Positions 38,867-49,664 of a DNA stretch of 64,000 nucleotides are shown in pieces. Source of the DNA: Gordonia hongkongensis (lineage in GTDB: Bacteria > Actinomycetota > Actinomycetes > Mycobacteriales > Mycobacteriaceae); assembly GCF_023078355.1 (NCBI RefSeq), contig NZ_CP095552.1, forward strand, positions 4,464,001-4,528,000, given 5' to 3'. The first letter of the stretch is position 1, and each line of letters begins with the position of its first letter. The notes under the pieces are model-generated. The model was not told where the DNA came from. It saw only the letters and a list, made by a program, of their open reading frames with translations, and searched no databases. A program made the translations under genes and the position numbers.

Positions 38867-40656
38867 GAGACTGCTGAAATAGTCGGTGTCGTTTCGGTGT
38901 GGGGTGAGCGGGTTTGCCTGGTGGGCTGGGATCCTGGTGGGTATGCAGGGTGAGCCGGATCGTCAGGGTGAGTTTCTGGATGTGAACTCGGTCGTCGGGC
39001 ATTTGCTGGCCGAGGGCAGTGTGTTCGCGTTTTTGGCTGCTCATCGCGAGCAGTTGTTTCCTGCGGAGATGTTCGCGGACCTGTTTCCCAGCGGCCGGGG
39101 CCGTCCGTCGATCCCGCCGGCCACGATGGCGTCGGTGATCGTGCTGCAAACGCTGCAGGGTTTGTCCGATCGCGAAGCCGCTGATGCGGTCACTTTCGAT
39201 CTGCGGTGGAAAGCGGCGTGTGGATTCGTGTTGGGTAACAAAGGTTTTCATCCGTCGACTCTGACGTACTGGCGTCGGCGACTGGCAGCCAGCGATCGGC
39301 CGCACCGCATTTTCGAGGTGGTACGCGAGGTCATCACCACCACCGGGGTGCTCGCGGGTAAGAGTCGTCGAGCGCTGGATTCGACGATCTTCGATGACGC
39401 GGTGGCCCGCCAGGACGCCATCACCCAGGTGATCGCGGCGATCCGGCGGGTCGCCCGAGAGGTCGACGGTGGTGCGGTGGTGGTCGAGCAGCACGCGACT
39501 CGTCTGGCCGCGTTGACCGGCGGCGGCTATGACCGGCCCGGCAAGCCGCGGATCGCCTGGGATGATGAGTGTGCTCAACAGGACCTGATCAGCGCCCTTG
39601 TCGAAGATGGGTTGGCCGTGCTCGACGGTCTGGACCTCGAGGCCATCGACAAGGAACCGAGTAACCAGGCCCAGGCGCAGGCGGTGGCATTGCTGGCATT
39701 GGTGACCGGCCAGGATGTGGAACCGGCACCAGGTTCTGATGGCACCGACGGACGCTGGCGCATCGCGCCCCGGACCGCCCCGGACCGGGTGATCTCCACC
39801 GTCGATACCGACACCCGGCACGCCCACAAAACCCGGGCACGCCAGCAGGACGGGTTCAAGGGCCACATCGTCAATGAACCGGAGACCGGGTTGGTCACCG
39901 CGATCGAGATGACCAAAGCCGCTGGTCCGGACACTTCCGACGGAGCAGTCGGGGCACGGTTGTTGCTGAGCGATCCGACCGTCGCCGACGACGCCGACGA
40001 TCGTGAGGTGCTGGGTGATTCAGCGTATGCCTCCGGTGACATGCTGGCCACGCTGGCGCGGACACGATGGAACGCGGTGATCAAACCCAAGCCACACATG
40101 CCGGCGGTTGCTGGTGGTTTCGTCGTCGACGATTTCACCTTCGACGCCGACTCGAACACATTGACCTGCCCCAACAACCTGACCCGACCGGTCAGCGCGA
40201 AAGGCCACGTCACCTACGGTGCGGCCTGCCAAGACTGCCCACTTCGGGCACGGTGCACCACCGCGGTTCGTGGACGCAAAATCAGTTTCGGCGAACACCA
40301 CCAACTCCAGCGCGAACACCGACAACACTTCTCTGACAACACTATTGCCGACACCTACCGCCAGCATCGACCCATGGTCGAACGGACGATTGCCTGGCTC
40401 ACCCGCGGTAACCGGCGGGTGCCCTACCGTGGAATCGAACGCAACAACAACTGGCTGCACCACCGCGCCGCCGCGATCAACCTACGCCGCCTGATCACCC
40501 TCGGACTGACTACCACCAACGGCACCTGGACACTGGCCACCGCCTGAACCGCGGCACCGCCGCCCACCTAGATCGATCACCACGACCACACCCCGGAACC
40601 GACACATCCCCGCAGCAGGAACCTCAACCCAGGCTGGACCCTAATTCAGCAGGCTC
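38867..40656 (+). mobile_element. IS1182-family insertion sequence, apparently intact
   Basis: 1790-bp element bounded by imperfect inverted repeats (GAGACTGCTGAAATAG left, GAGCCTGCTGAATTAG read inward from the right) and flanked by direct CTAG repeats at 38863-38866 and 40657-40660, a 4-bp target duplication. One intact transposase gene fills it. Confidence 0.9.
38943..40547 (+). CDS. IS1182-family transposase
   Basis: 534 residues from ATG 38943 (MQGEPDRQGEF is the usual family opening). The N-terminal DUF772-like part is SGRGRPSIPPATMASVIVLQ; DDE catalytic positions fall in ALDSTIFDDA, VLGDSAYASG and a C-terminal region before RHRPMVERTIAWLTRGNRRVPYRG. A CxxCxxxxxC cluster (CQDCPLRARC) is present. 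No frameshift or stop breaks the frame, so the element may be active. Confidence 0.95.
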   Translation: MQGEPDRQGEFLDVNSVVGHLLAEGSVFAFLAAHREQLFPAEMFADLFPSGRGRPSIPPATMASVIVLQTLQGLSDREAADAVTFDLRWKAACGFVLGNKGFHPSTLTYWRRRLAASDRPHRIFEVVREVITTTGVLAGKSRRALDSTIFDDAVARQDAITQVIAAIRRVAREVDGGAVVVEQHATRLAALTGGGYDRPGKPRIAWDDECAQQDLISALVEDGLAVLDGLDLEAIDKEPSNQAQAQAVALLALVTGQDVEPAPGSDGTDGRWRIAPRTAPDRVISTVDTDTRHAHKTRARQQDGFKGHIVNEPETGLVTAIEMTKAAGPDTSDGAVGARLLLSDPTVADDADDREVLGDSAYASGDMLATLARTRWNAVIKPKPHMPAVAGGFVVDDFTFDADSNTLTCPNNLTRPVSAKGHVTYGAACQDCPLRARCTTAVRGRKISFGEHHQLQREHRQHFSDNTIADTYRQHRPMVERTIAWLTRGNRRVPYRGIERNNNWLHHRAAAINLRRLITLGLTTTNGTWTLATA

Positions 40657-40694
40657 CTAGTTCCCGCCGGGCGGCCCGGCCGACCCGACCGAGG

Positions 40695-41054
40695 GTGACA
40701 CTGCTCGAACACACGTGCGAAACTGTCCGGGTGGGCATGAAGTGGATTGGCGGGGACAACGGCCAACCACACCGGCCCGCCTTCGTGCGGGTCGGCCACA
40801 AGGCGGTGCTCATCGACCTCGGCGCGCTCTACCCCAATGCACCGCATTTCAGCGGCGAGTACCACCCCGACGGTTTACAGATCCGGTCGGTGCACCTCGG
40901 CGTCCTCACCGAGTGGGGGCGCGACGAATGGGGTGCCTGGTACGGCAAGGTCACCTACACGATCACCTCGAAGGACCGACAGGAGAAGGTCACGCACTGG
41001 GTGCCGTCGTGGGCGTTGCGCCCGGCCGGTGACCGGCCGCCCGGGCGACGGTGA
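40695..41054 (+). CDS. Small protein of unknown function
   Basis: Up to 119 residues; not recognised. The stretch MKWIGGDNGQPHRPAFVRVGHKAVLIDLG...YPNAPHFSGEYHPDG, then HLGVLTEWGRDEWGAWYGKVTYTI, reads as a compact beta-rich domain with many aromatics. No good ribosome site supports GTG 40695; GTG 40731 or ATG 40737 would begin the protein at VGMKW or MKW and may be right. It originally followed the alkyl sulfatase before the insertion sequence separated them. Confidence 0.5.
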   Translation: MTLLEHTCETVRVGMKWIGGDNGQPHRPAFVRVGHKAVLIDLGALYPNAPHFSGEYHPDGLQIRSVHLGVLTEWGRDEWGAWYGKVTYTITSKDRQEKVTHWVPSWALRPAGDRPPGRR

Positions 41055-41062
41055 CCGCCCCC

Positions 41063-41400
41063 GAGGAGCGAGCTTGCGAGCGTCACCCCCTGCTCCCTGA
41101 GGAGCAAGCTTGCGAGCGTCACCCCCTGCTCCCTGAGGAGCGAGCTTGCGAGCGTCACCCCCTGCTCCCTGAGGAGCGAGCTTGCGAGCGTCACGAAGGG
41201 TCCTGGTGAGGCGGGTTGCGAGACCCTTCGTGACGCGCCCTCCGCAAGCTCCGGGCGCTCCTCAGGGAGCAGAAGGGTGACCCTCCGCAGGTGAGCAGAA
41301 GGGTGACCCTCCGCAGGTGAGCAGAGGGGTGACCCTCCGCCGGGAGCAGAAGGTGGGCCCTGCGCAGGGAGCAGAGGGGTGGCCTCCGCAAGCTCTGGGC
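41063..41400. repeat. Complex repeat array: four 36-bp units, a hairpin and five ~25-bp units
   Basis: Identical or nearly identical 36-bp units start at 41063, 41099, 41135 and 41171 without spacers. The last runs into a perfect 15-bp stem (41188-41202 with 41222-41236). Five degenerate 25/26-bp units opening GAGCAGAAGGGTGACCC follow from 41267. The whole 348-bp gap between the small gene and the convergent acyl-CoA dehydrogenase gene is made of this material; no coding signal is seen. Confidence 0.9.
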
Positions 41401-41402
41401 GC

Positions 41403-43556
41403 TCAGCGGATGAGCGGGTCGCGCGGCAAGCCGAGGATGCGTTCGGCGATCTGGTTGCGGGTGATCTCCGACGTCCCGCCGGCGATCGACATCCCGCGGG
41501 CACCGAGGATCAGCAGGCCGGCCAGCTTGCCGGGACCGGACGAGAACGCGACGTCGGGTCCGAGCAATTCCGCGGCCAGGTGCGCGCGGTCGCTGAGATG
41601 CTCGGCGAGAAGCAGTTTCGTCACATTTCCCTCGGGTCCGGGAGCGGCGCCGACGACCGATCGGGCGGCACGACGCAGATTCAGCAGTCGCAGCGCATCC
41701 TCGACGGCGAGGAACTCACCGACCTTCGTCGCCGCCCCCTCGACCCGGTCCCCGTAGCCCTGGACGAGTGCCACCATCTGTTGGACCGCACCGTCGCTAC
41801 CCGGCGCACCGCCGCCGATGCTGACCCGCTCGTTGCCGAGGGTCGCGCGGGCCACGGCCCAGCCGTCGTTCGGTGTGCCCACCACGTCTTCGTCAGGGAC
41901 GAAGACGTCGGTGAAGAACACCTCGTTGAACTCGGACCCGCCGGTGATCTGCCGCAGCGGACGTACCTCGACACCGGGCGCCGACATGTCGATCAACACC
42001 GCGGTGATGCCCTTGTGCTTGGGGGCTTCCGGGTCGGTCCGCACCGTTGCCAGCCCTCGCCGGCACAGGTGGGCGCCGCTGGTCCAGACCTTCTGGCCGT
42101 TGATGCGCCATCCGCCGTCGACGCGCGTGGCCCTCGTGCTGACCGCCGCCGCGTCCGACCCGGCGCCGGGCTCGGAGAACAACTGACACCACACCTCGTC
42201 CCCGAGCAGCGCCGGCCGGACGAACCGGTCGATCTGGTCCTGCGTGCCCTCCTGGATGAGGGTCAGGATGACCCACCCGGTGATGCTGTAATCGGGCCGC
42301 TTCACACCCGCGGCCGCCATCTCCTCCTCGATGACGAGTTGCTCGACGGAATTCGCGGCGCGTCCCCATGGCCTGGGCCAATGCGGCATGACGTAACCGG
42401 TGTCGATGAGCTTCTCGCGCAGCGCGGACTCGCCGACATCGGCGATCTCGGCGATGTCGGCTCGTACGCGCGCACGCAGTTCTTCGGCCTCGGGTGGGAG
42501 GTCGAGGCTGTTGGCACGGGTGACGCCGCCTGCGGAGAACTCATACACGTCACGAGCCGGCTGTTGTCCGCCGAACAGCGCCTGCAGCACGGTGGCGCGG
42601 CGCAGATGCAGGTGCGCGTCGTGTTCCCAGGTGAAGCCGATGCCACCGTGCACCTGAATGTTCAGCTCGGCGTTCGTCGTGTACGTGGGCAGTGCCAGCG
42701 CGGCCGCCGATGCCGCGACCAGCCCGAGCGCGTCGGCGTTCTCGTCGGCCGCCCGCGCCGCGTCCCACACCACCGCGGTGGCGGCCTCCGCGCCGACGAG
42801 CATGTTCGCGCAGTGGTGCTTGACGGCCTGGAACGTACCGATGGTGCGGCCGAACTGTTCGCGGACCTTCGCGTAGGCCACCGCGGCGTCCAGCGCGTCC
42901 CGCGCCCCGCCGACGGCTTCGGCCGCGACCAGCGTCCGGGTGAGCGCCAGCGCGGTGGCCGCCAGTCTCGGCAGACGGACGGCGGCAGCACTCGACAGCG
43001 ACACCCTCGCCGACAATCGGGTCGGGTCCAGATCGGCGTGCGCGCCCACCTCGACACCGGAGTCCGACGACTCCACCACCAGCACATCGTCGTCGCCGAT
43101 GAGTACCAGCAGATCCGCGAGCGGTGCGCCGAGTACCGCGTCGACCTGACCGGAGACCGCCCCACCGGCCTCGGTCAGTCCCGGCACCACCGCGACACCC
43201 GCGGTGACCGTGCCGTCGACGAGCGACCGCAGCCAGCGGGCTCGCGTCTCGTCGTCGGCATGAGTCAGGATCGCCGAGGCGACCACGGTGGGCAGGAACG
43301 GACCCGGCGCCACCGCGCGGCCCAATTCCTCTGTCACGACGACCAACTCGGCGATCCCGAAACCGGAACCGCCGTACTCCTCGGCGACGTGCAGACCCAG
43401 CCAGCCGAGTTCGGCGATCTCCGCCCAGAACGTGGGTCTGGCCTCCTCGGGCGCGTCGAGTCGGTCTCGCGCCTGCGCCCGCACCTTTCGGTCGACGGCG
43501 AATTCGCGCACCACCGAGGCGAGTTCGACGTGGTCATCGGTCAGGGCAATACTCAT
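41403..43556 (-). CDS. Fused tandem acyl-CoA dehydrogenase (FadE34-like)
   Basis: 717 residues, about twice the usual length. The first half (1 to ~340) ends in an ACAD C-terminal bundle (KVREQFGRTIGTFQAVKHHCANM, IQVHGGIGFTWEHDAHLHLRRA); the second (~375-717) contains a full domain with CQLFSEPGAGSDAAAVSTRA and ends SIAGGTSEITRNQIAERILGLPRD. Mycobacterial FadE34 has this tandem arrangement and acts on steroid side-chain CoA esters. GGGAG precedes ATG 43556. The substrate here is inference; other fused FadE enzymes are possible. Confidence 0.88.
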   Translation of the reverse strand: MSIALTDDHVELASVVREFAVDRKVRAQARDRLDAPEEARPTFWAEIAELGWLGLHVAEEYGGSGFGIAELVVVTEELGRAVAPGPFLPTVVASAILTHADDETRARWLRSLVDGTVTAGVAVVPGLTEAGGAVSGQVDAVLGAPLADLLVLIGDDDVLVVESSDSGVEVGAHADLDPTRLSARVSLSSAAAVRLPRLAATALALTRTLVAAEAVGGARDALDAAVAYAKVREQFGRTIGTFQAVKHHCANMLVGAEAATAVVWDAARAADENADALGLVAASAAALALPTYTTNAELNIQVHGGIGFTWEHDAHLHLRRATVLQALFGGQQPARDVYEFSAGGVTRANSLDLPPEAEELRARVRADIAEIADVGESALREKLIDTGYVMPHWPRPWGRAANSVEQLVIEEEMAAAGVKRPDYSITGWVILTLIQEGTQDQIDRFVRPALLGDEVWCQLFSEPGAGSDAAAVSTRATRVDGGWRINGQKVWTSGAHLCRRGLATVRTDPEAPKHKGITAVLIDMSAPGVEVRPLRQITGGSEFNEVFFTDVFVPDEDVVGTPNDGWAVARATLGNERVSIGGGAPGSDGAVQQMVALVQGYGDRVEGAATKVGEFLAVEDALRLLNLRRAARSVVGAAPGPEGNVTKLLLAEHLSDRAHLAAELLGPDVAFSSGPGKLAGLLILGARGMSIAGGTSEITRNQIAERILGLPRDPLIR

Positions 43557-43629
43557 GGCGACTCCCGGGATCGTCGGTCACCCGATCACACCATCTACCC
43601 CCGGTCCGGGGTGGACGCTTGAGACAAAC

Positions 43630-43743
43630 TCATCGAATCCGTTCCCGACGCGCCCGTTGCACGACCGGGTCCGGGAACGGCACGGCATCGACGAGGTCCC
43701 TGGTGTACCGGTCTGCGGGCCGGGTGAGCACGTCCCGCGTTCC
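43630..43743 (-). pseudogene. C-terminal remnant of an oligopeptide-type ABC ATPase
   Basis: About 37 codons before a stop read GTRDVLTRPADRYTRDL followed by VDAVPFPDP and an Arg-rich end, closely matching the conserved tail of peptide/nickel ABC ATPases. The upstream frame does not encode the rest of the protein. Within a 339-bp gap that otherwise holds only the TauD-like gene's leader. Confidence 0.55.
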
Positions 43744-43895
43744 GGCCGATGTCCGCCGCGAGATCGACGACGCCGCGGAGACCTCGGCGGACTGAGGCGT
43801 TCCGATCACCGTGAGCGATTCCCTCGATCGCACCACCGTCGCGGTGGTCTGATGAATTCGATTGCCATCGAACGACATTGAGAAGAGGATGAGAG

Positions 43896-44879
43896 ATGAC
43901 CCTGGCGCAGATCGAGGACCGGACCGAGCGCGAGCAGGCAGCTCAGCAGATCTACCGCGACGCGGGGATCACCGTCGACAAGCTCGGCGAGCACATCGGG
44001 GCACGCATCGGCCAGGTGCGGCTCGGCGGCGACCTCGCCCCGGAGCAGGTGGAGGCGATCCGCCTGGCGCTGGCGATCAACAAGACGATCGTCTTCGAGG
44101 GCCAGGACCAGCTCGACGACGACAGCCAGTACGCGTTCGCCGAACTCCTGGGCGATCCCACCGCACCTCATCCGACGGTGACCTCACGCGGCGAACAGCT
44201 GCTGACCATCGAAGGCGCCGCGAACAGCTGGCACTCCGATGTGACGTTCGTCGATCGCATCCCGAAGGCGTCCATCCTCCGGGCGGTGACGCTGCCGAGC
44301 TACGGCGGCGCGACGACCTGGGCGTCGACGGTGGCCGCCTACGAGCAGCTGCCGAAACCGCTGCGCGCGTTGACCGAAGAGCTGTGGGCCACCCACACCA
44401 ATCTGTACGACTACGTCGGCCAGAAGGAGCCCTCGGGTGGTGTCGACGTCAGCCGCAAGGCCGAGCACTACAAGGAGTTCACCAGCTCCGAGTACCAGAC
44501 GCTGCACCCCGTCGTGCGCGTCCATCCCGAGACCGGCGAACGCAGCCTGCTGCTCGGACACTTCGCCAAGGAGTTCCGCGGCCTCAAGAGTTCCGAGTTC
44601 GCCGACCTCTACCAGCTCCTCCAGGCACGTATCACCAAGCTGGAGAACACCTTCCGGTGGAACTGGAAACTGGGCGACGTGGCGATCTGGGACAATCGCG
44701 CCACGCAGCACTACGGCATCGCCGACTTCGGCAACCAGCAGCGTGAACTGCACCGCATCACCCTCGCCGGCGATGTGCCCGTCGACGTCCACGGTCAGGC
44801 GAGCCAGGTTCTCCAGGGCGACGCGACGCACTACTCGGTCGTCGAAGAACCCGCCCGACTGTCGGTGTTCGCGGCCTGA
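43896..44879 (+). CDS. TauD/TfdA-family Fe(II)/2-oxoglutarate dioxygenase
   Basis: 327 residues. The iron triad is visible: His and Asp in WHSDVTFVD (~111) and His in [11 protein letters not shown] (~271), with the 2-oxoglutarate arginine in LHRITLAGD (~287). Relatives cleave taurine, alkyl sulfates (AtsK) or sulfonates, releasing sulfite or sulfate. With the alkyl sulfatase and sulfurtransferase nearby, an organosulfur role is plausible but not shown. A strong purine-rich site (AGAAGAGGATGAGAG) precedes ATG 43896. Confidence 0.92.
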   Translation: MTLAQIEDRTEREQAAQQIYRDAGITVDKLGEHIGARIGQVRLGGDLAPEQVEAIRLALAINKTIVFEGQDQLDDDSQYAFAELLGDPTAPHPTVTSRGEQLLTIEGAANSWHSDVTFVDRIPKASILRAVTLPSYGGATTWASTVAAYEQLPKPLRALTEELWATHTNLYDYVGQKEPSGGVDVSRKAEHYKEFTSSEYQTLHPVVRVHPETGERSLLLGHFAKEFRGLKSSEFADLYQLLQARITKLENTFRWNWKLGDVAIWDNRATQHYGIADFGNQQRELHRITLAGDVPVDVHGQASQVLQGDATHYSVVEEPARLSVFAA

Positions 44880-44900
44880 CCCGTGCGCGCGTCACCGCCC

Positions 44901-45012
44901 GCTCCCTGAGTTGCGAGGAGCGCAAGCGACGAGCCTCGAAGGGTCCTGGCGAGGTGCGTGGCAAACCCTTCGTGACGCGCCCTCCGCAAGCTCCGGGCGC
45001 TCCTCAGGGAGC
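44901..45012. repeat. Hairpin intergenic repeat (copy)
   Basis: Outer arms GCTCCCTGAG (44901-44910) and CTCAGGGAGC (45003-45012), inner CGAAGGGT/ACCCTTCG pairing (44937-44944 with 44965-44972). Lies between the convergent dioxygenase and sulfurtransferase genes. Confidence 0.8.
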
Positions 45013-45040
45013 AGAGAGTGCGGCTTGCGCTCCTCTCGCC

Positions 45041-45883
45041 TCAGGGCCGGTCGCCCTCGGCGACCGGCCGTTCCGGGTTCGACGACCACTGCGAGAACGA
45101 ACCCGGGAACAGCGCGGCGTCGATCCCCGTGATGGCAAGCGCCGCGATCTGGTGCGCGGCATTGATCCCGGAACCGCAGTAGACGACGACATCGGAGCCG
45201 GCCCCGCCGTCGATACCGACATCTGCGAACCGGCGTCGTAGCTCCTCCGCCGGACGGAAGCGGCCGGAGGTGTCGACGTTGTCCGCCGTCGGGACACTGA
45301 TCGCCCCGGGGATGTGGCCGGCGCGCGGATCGACCGGTTCGACGTCGCCGCGATAGCGTTCGGCGGCCCGGGCGTCGAGCAGGTGTGCCGGCCCGGCCGC
45401 GACGCTGTCCATGGTCGCGACCGGCAGGTGTCCGGGGCTCAGGGTCACGTTGCCCGCTCGCGGCCGACCGCCGTCGCCCGTCGTCGTGCGCAGGCCTTCG
45501 GCACGCCACGCCGCGAGGCCGCCGTCGAGAAGTCGCACGTCGGCGACACCCGCCCACCGCAGCAGCCACCAGGCGCGCGCGGCCGCGAGGTTGCCGGAGT
45601 CGTCGTAGACCACCACCGGGACGGCGTCGTCGATCCCCCATCGCCGGGCCGCCTCCTGGAGGTCGGCGACGTCGGGCAGCGGATGCCTGCCGCCGACCGG
45701 CCCGGAGGGCGGGGCCGCCAGTTCGGAGTCGAGGTCGACGTAGACCGCACCGGGGATGTGACCCTCGCGATAGGCGTGCCGACCATCGAAGTCGCCCAGC
45801 TGCCAGCGCACGTCCAGCAGGATCGGCGGAGTCGCCAGCAGCATCTCGGCCAGCTCGAGCGGGGTGATGAGGACCTCGGCCAT
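45041..45883 (-). CDS. Two-domain sulfurtransferase (rhodanese/3-mercaptopyruvate type)
   Basis: 280 residues with an inactive N-terminal rhodanese domain (LDVRWQLGDFDGRHAYREGHIPGAVYVDLD) and an active C-terminal one (LLDARAAERYRGDVEPVDPRAGHIPGA, catalytic Cys in VVYCGSGINAAHQ). CGSGxxA points to the thiosulfate/3-mercaptopyruvate group. Transfers sulfane sulfur to cyanide or thiols in the cytosol. Confidence 0.92.
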   Translation of the reverse strand: MAEVLITPLELAEMLLATPPILLDVRWQLGDFDGRHAYREGHIPGAVYVDLDSELAAPPSGPVGGRHPLPDVADLQEAARRWGIDDAVPVVVYDDSGNLAAARAWWLLRWAGVADVRLLDGGLAAWRAEGLRTTTGDGGRPRAGNVTLSPGHLPVATMDSVAAGPAHLLDARAAERYRGDVEPVDPRAGHIPGAISVPTADNVDTSGRFRPAEELRRRFADVGIDGGAGSDVVVYCGSGINAAHQIAALAITGIDAALFPGSFSQWSSNPERPVAEGDRP

Positions 45884-45991
45884 GGCGGCGAGGGTACCAA
45901 CGCGAACCGATGGCAGAATGGGGCAATCCGCCCATGACCGGGCACCTGGCCCTCCGTCGCCCTGCCGTCACCACCCTCAGGAGTCCATCCC

Positions 45992-47161
45992 GTGGCGTTG
46001 TTTCCTGCCGTCGTCTTCGGACTCATCACGTTCTGGCTGCATCGGCGCATCGTCCGCGCGACCGCGATGCCGCGCCCCTGGTCGATCATCGCCGACGTGG
46101 CGCTGGTCGTCCTGTGGGCGCTCGCCCTCATCGGCTTCGCCACCGGACGGGTGCTCGACCCGTCGTGGGCGCGGCCCATCGGCACGATCGGGCTGATCTG
46201 GCTCGCCGCCGTCTTCTACCTGTTCCTCGGCCTCGCGGTGGTGGGCCTCGTGTCGTTCGCCGCACACATCGTCCGCTGGATCCGGCGACGTCGATCCGGA
46301 GTGCAGGACAACCCCTCGTTCGCGGCCCGTCGGCTCAGCAAGCTCCGGGTCGCCACGGCCGCGGTCGTGGTGGTCGCGCTCGGGGTCACCGGCTACGGGG
46401 TGTGGGAAGCATCTCGCCCCCAGGTCGTCGACATCGACGCCACGTTCGCGAGCCTGCCGCCGCAGTTCGACGGAACGCGCATCGCGGTGATCTCCGACCT
46501 GCACGTCGGCCCGGCCCGTGACGCGTCGTTCACCCAGCGCGTCGTCGACGACGTCAACGAGCAGGAGCCGGATCTCGTCGTCCTCGTCGGCGACCTCACC
46601 GACGGCACCATCCCGAACGTCCGCGACACCCTCGACCCCCTCGCGGATCTGGATGCGCCTCTCGGGGTCTTCGGTGTGAGCGGCAACCACGAGTACTACG
46701 CCGACGACGGTGGTCGGTGGCTCGACGTCTGGGAGGAATTCGGCGTGCGCACGCTGCGCAACGCACGAGCGCCCATCGAGGTCGACGGCGCGACCATCAC
46801 ACTTGCCGGCGTCCACGACGCCACCGCCCCCGAACCGTACGAGCCCGACCTCCCGGCGGCGTTGGCGGGAACGTCTCCCGAAGACTTCACCCTGCTCCTC
46901 GCCCACCAGCCCAAGCAGGCCGTCGAGGCATCGGATCTGGGTGTCGACCTCCAGCTGTCCGGGCACACGCACGGCGGCCAGCTCTGGCCCATCCGCTACC
47001 TCGTCCGTGCCCAGCAGCCGACGATCACCGGGCTCGACCAGATCGGGAACACCACGATCTACACCACCCGCGGCGCCGGCGCCTGGGGCCCGCCGGTCCG
47101 TGTCCTCACGCCGCCGGAGATCACGATCCTCACGCTGCGATCGGCGCCGCCTGCCTCCTGA
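45992..47161 (+). CDS. Membrane-anchored metallophosphoesterase
   Basis: 389 residues from GTG 45992 with CAGGAG upstream. Four N-terminal hydrophobic helices (residues ~1-145) precede a calcineurin-like phosphoesterase: ISDLHVGPARD, LVGDLTDG, VSGNHEYYADD, LLLAHQPKQ and LSGHTHGGQLWP, all metal-binding motifs intact. YaeI-like proteins of this layout act on lipid-linked phosphates such as UDP-diacylglucosamine; substrate here is unknown. Confidence 0.9.
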   Translation: MALFPAVVFGLITFWLHRRIVRATAMPRPWSIIADVALVVLWALALIGFATGRVLDPSWARPIGTIGLIWLAAVFYLFLGLAVVGLVSFAAHIVRWIRRRRSGVQDNPSFAARRLSKLRVATAAVVVVALGVTGYGVWEASRPQVVDIDATFASLPPQFDGTRIAVISDLHVGPARDASFTQRVVDDVNEQEPDLVVLVGDLTDGTIPNVRDTLDPLADLDAPLGVFGVSGNHEYYADDGGRWLDVWEEFGVRTLRNARAPIEVDGATITLAGVHDATAPEPYEPDLPAALAGTSPEDFTLLLAHQPKQAVEASDLGVDLQLSGHTHGGQLWPIRYLVRAQQPTITGLDQIGNTTIYTTRGAGAWGPPVRVLTPPEITILTLRSAPPAS

Positions 47162-47194
47162 GGCGCGAGGAGCGAAAGCGACACCCCCTGCCCC

Positions 47195-47290
47195 CTGAGG
47201 TGCGAGGAGCGAAAGCGACGAGCCTCGAAGGGCTGGTGAGTTGACTCGCCGGCCCTTCGAGGCTCGCTTCGCTCGCACCTCAGGGAGCAG
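47195..47290. repeat. Hairpin intergenic repeat (copy)
   Basis: Perfect 15-bp inner stem (47219-47233 with 47252-47266) inside longer imperfect arms CCCTGAGGTGCGAG / CTCGCACCTCAGGG. A partial preceding unit begins at 47157. Between the convergent metallophosphoesterase and catC genes; may act as a terminator. Confidence 0.85.
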
Positions 47291-47351
47291 ATGGGTGGGC
47301 TCGCTCGCACCTCAAGGAGCAGGATGGGGCTCGCTCTCGAGGAGCAGCGGC

Positions 47352-47632
47352 TCAGCCGTTGATATCGGAAGGATGGGTCGCCAGTGGGGTGACCTTGATC
47401 CGCATGTACTGGAACAGCGGCAGACCTGACAGCAGGGTGTGCAGTTCGTCGTTCGACTCGACGTCGAAGATCGAGTAGTTGGAGTACTCCCCGACGATCC
47501 GCCAGATGTGCGGCCACTTGCCGGCGCGTTGTAGATCCTGCGAGTACGCCTTCTCCCGGGCGACCGTGTCGGCCCGGACGTCGGGGTCGAGGTCGTCGGG
47601 GATGGACACGTCCATCCGCACGTGGAACAGCA

Positions 47633-47633
<1 letters not shown>
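47352..47633 (-). CDS. catC: Muconolactone delta-isomerase CatC
   Basis: 93 residues, the family's length (MLFHVRMDVSIPDDLDPDVR, REKAYSQDLQRAGKWPHIWRIVGEYSNYSIFDVESNDELH, LPLFQYM). Converts muconolactone to 3-oxoadipate enol-lactone. GTG start overlaps the catA stop by one base (TAGTG). Last gene of the catRBAC operon. Confidence 0.96.

Positions 47634-49660
<2,027 letters not shown>

Positions 49661-49664
<4 letters not shown>

Noticed and set aside
41063..41206. Regularly spaced 36-bp repeats resembling a CRISPR array
   Set aside because: Units are directly adjacent with no spacers, the same sequence occurs singly elsewhere, and no cas genes are in the window.
40955..41503. Long open frame through the repeat array on the minus strand
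   Set aside because: Its sequence is repeat translation (repeated LLREQGVTLAS), it overlaps two better genes and has no ribosome site.
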